The translations under genes and the position numbers were made by a program. Shown piece after piece: positions 4,717 to 5,491 of a DNA stretch of 5,491 nt. The stretch spans positions 1 to 5,491 of the forward strand of contig JAUYES010000015.1 in assembly GCA_030691225.1 (NCBI GenBank), given 5' to 3'. The notes under the pieces are model-generated. The model had not been told where the DNA came from. It saw only the letters and a program-made list of their open reading frames with translations, and made no database searches. The first letter of the stretch is position 1. Every line of letters starts with the position of its first letter. The DNA is from Holophaga sp. GTDB taxonomy: Bacteria; Acidobacteriota; Holophagae; Holophagales; Holophagaceae.

Positions 4717-5491
4717 ATGACCACGATACCGCTGTCGATAGAGTCGATTTTTACAAAAGCAACCTCCCTGCGAATTCTCGTCGTAGGCGATTTAATGCTG
4801 GATAAATATCTTTGGGGCAAGGCTGATCGAATTTCCCCGGAGGCTCCCGTACAAGTAGTAGAGGTGTTGCACGAGGAAATGCGATTAGGTGGAGCAGGGA
4901 ATGTTGTTAATAATTTGATGGCCCTAGGGGTGCAGGTAGATATTTGTTCTGTAGTCGGAAATGACGACGTTGCTAAAATAATCATTCAAGAGTTTGGAAA
5001 TTTGAGAATTTCCAGAGAAGCTATTTTCCCTGATCCTGGCCGACAAACTACCAGCAAAACAAGGCTGCTGGCTTCGAATCAGCAGATAGTTAGAATTGAT
5101 CGAGAGACTATAACTCCCATATCTCAAAGCTTAGAAAAAAATATAACAGATTGGATTTTATTGAATATCGAAAATCACAATGTGGTTATTTTATCTGATT
5201 ATGGTAAAGGTGTGTTAACTTTTGATCTAATCGGGTATGTGATAAAATTAGCAAAAGAAAAGCATATTCCTATTCTGGTTGACCCAAAAGGTGGCGATTT
5301 TAAACGATATTTTGGAGCCACGGTGCTAACTCCAAATAGAAGAGAGATTGAAATAGCTTCAAAAATGTTAATTAAAAATAATGAAGATCTTTATACAGCA
5401 GCAAAAAAAATAATGGATGGCTGCAATCTTGAAAATCTATTAATCACGAGAAGTGATGAAGGTATGTCGCTCTTTTTGAAGGACGGACAGC
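4717..5491 (+). CDS. rfaE1: D-glycero-beta-D-manno-heptose-7-phosphate kinase (RfaE1/HldA, or HldE kinase domain), cut by the right edge
   Basis: 258 codons are visible and the frame is still open at the window end. This PfkB-family kinase phosphorylates heptose 7-phosphate at C1 in ADP-heptose synthesis for the LPS inner core, in the cytoplasm. Family marks, in order: ILVVGDLMLDKYLWG (20-34), RISPEAPVQVVEV (38-50), the sugar-binding GGAGNVVNNLMALG (58-71), TTSKTRLLASNQQIVRID (111-128), LSDYGKGVL (159-167), VDPKGGDFKRYFGATVLTPN (188-207) and LLITRSDEGMSLF (241-253). The spacing follows E. coli HldE closely. The C-terminal GAGD catalytic signature lies beyond the edge, as would any cytidylyltransferase domain, so the bifunctional HldE form cannot be excluded; the N-terminal extension of about 19 residues before the first strand looks to me more like the stand-alone RfaE1 form. 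GC falls from about 45% in the first 260 bases to about 30% after 5100, well below the minus-strand genes. Confidence 0.93.
   Translation, partial: MTTIPLSIESIFTKATSLRILVVGDLMLDKYLWGKADRISPEAPVQVVEVLHEEMRLGGAGNVVNNLMALGVQVDICSVVGNDDVAKIIIQEFGNLRISREAIFPDPGRQTTSKTRLLASNQQIVRIDRETITPISQSLEKNITDWILLNIENHNVVILSDYGKGVLTFDLIGYVIKLAKEKHIPILVDPKGGDFKRYFGATVLTPNRREIEIASKMLIKNNEDLYTAAKKIMDGCNLENLLITRSDEGMSLFLKDGQ

Noticed and set aside
1..5491. CRISPR array, tRNA, rRNA, insertion sequence or attachment site
   Set aside because: I found no regularly spaced repeats, no tRNA-like cloverleaf, no transposase frame and no paired terminal inverted repeats.

Overview
The window looks like part of a surface-polysaccharide (LPS or O-antigen type) biosynthesis locus of a Gram-negative bacterium. 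The main pointer is a heptose-7-phosphate kinase gene of the LPS inner-core pathway at the right edge. On the other strand is a sialic-acid-synthase-like gene followed by a KdsC-like phosphatase. I cannot name the genus. The minus-strand genes have roughly 50-55% GC in the lines I counted; the right-edge gene falls to about 25-45%. The locus is therefore probably a mosaic.

Layout. Five minus-strand units read leftwards from about 4421. They are a zinc-ribbon plus SAM methyltransferase (4421 to 3603), a decayed stretch (about 3535 to 3275), an intact NeuB-family synthase without the usual SAF domain (3233 to 2361), a KdsC-like HAD phosphatase joined to it by a TGATG overlap (2361 to 1885), and an acetolactate-synthase-like ThDP enzyme (1862 to 60). 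A further gene seems to begin at 17 and run off the left edge. Spacing is tight (1-nt overlap, 22 nt, 42 nt) and most starts have a good Shine-Dalgarno sequence, so this reads as one operon. On the plus strand an rfaE1/hldE kinase gene starts at 4717 and runs off the right edge; about 295 bp separates it from the methyltransferase start.

How the genes may work together (inference). NeuB-like condensation of an aldose, perhaps a 6-phosphate, with phosphoenolpyruvate would give a 2-keto-3-deoxy sugar acid. The KdsC-like enzyme would remove its phosphate. The ThDP enzyme could add or remove a small keto-acid-derived unit on a sugar, as YerE does in yersiniose synthesis, and the methyltransferase could decorate the product. 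No CMP-sugar synthetase, 2-epimerase or glycosyltransferase is visible, so the product cannot be named.

The most unusual part is the apparently gene-free 3234-3602 interval. It holds two gene remnants in the same orientation: the 5' end of a second, diverged neuB copy that still has a ribosome-binding site but has lost the rest of the gene, and the 3' end of what looks like an NAD-dependent sugar epimerase/dehydratase. Together they look like the scar of a deletion that removed the middle of an older gene arrangement.
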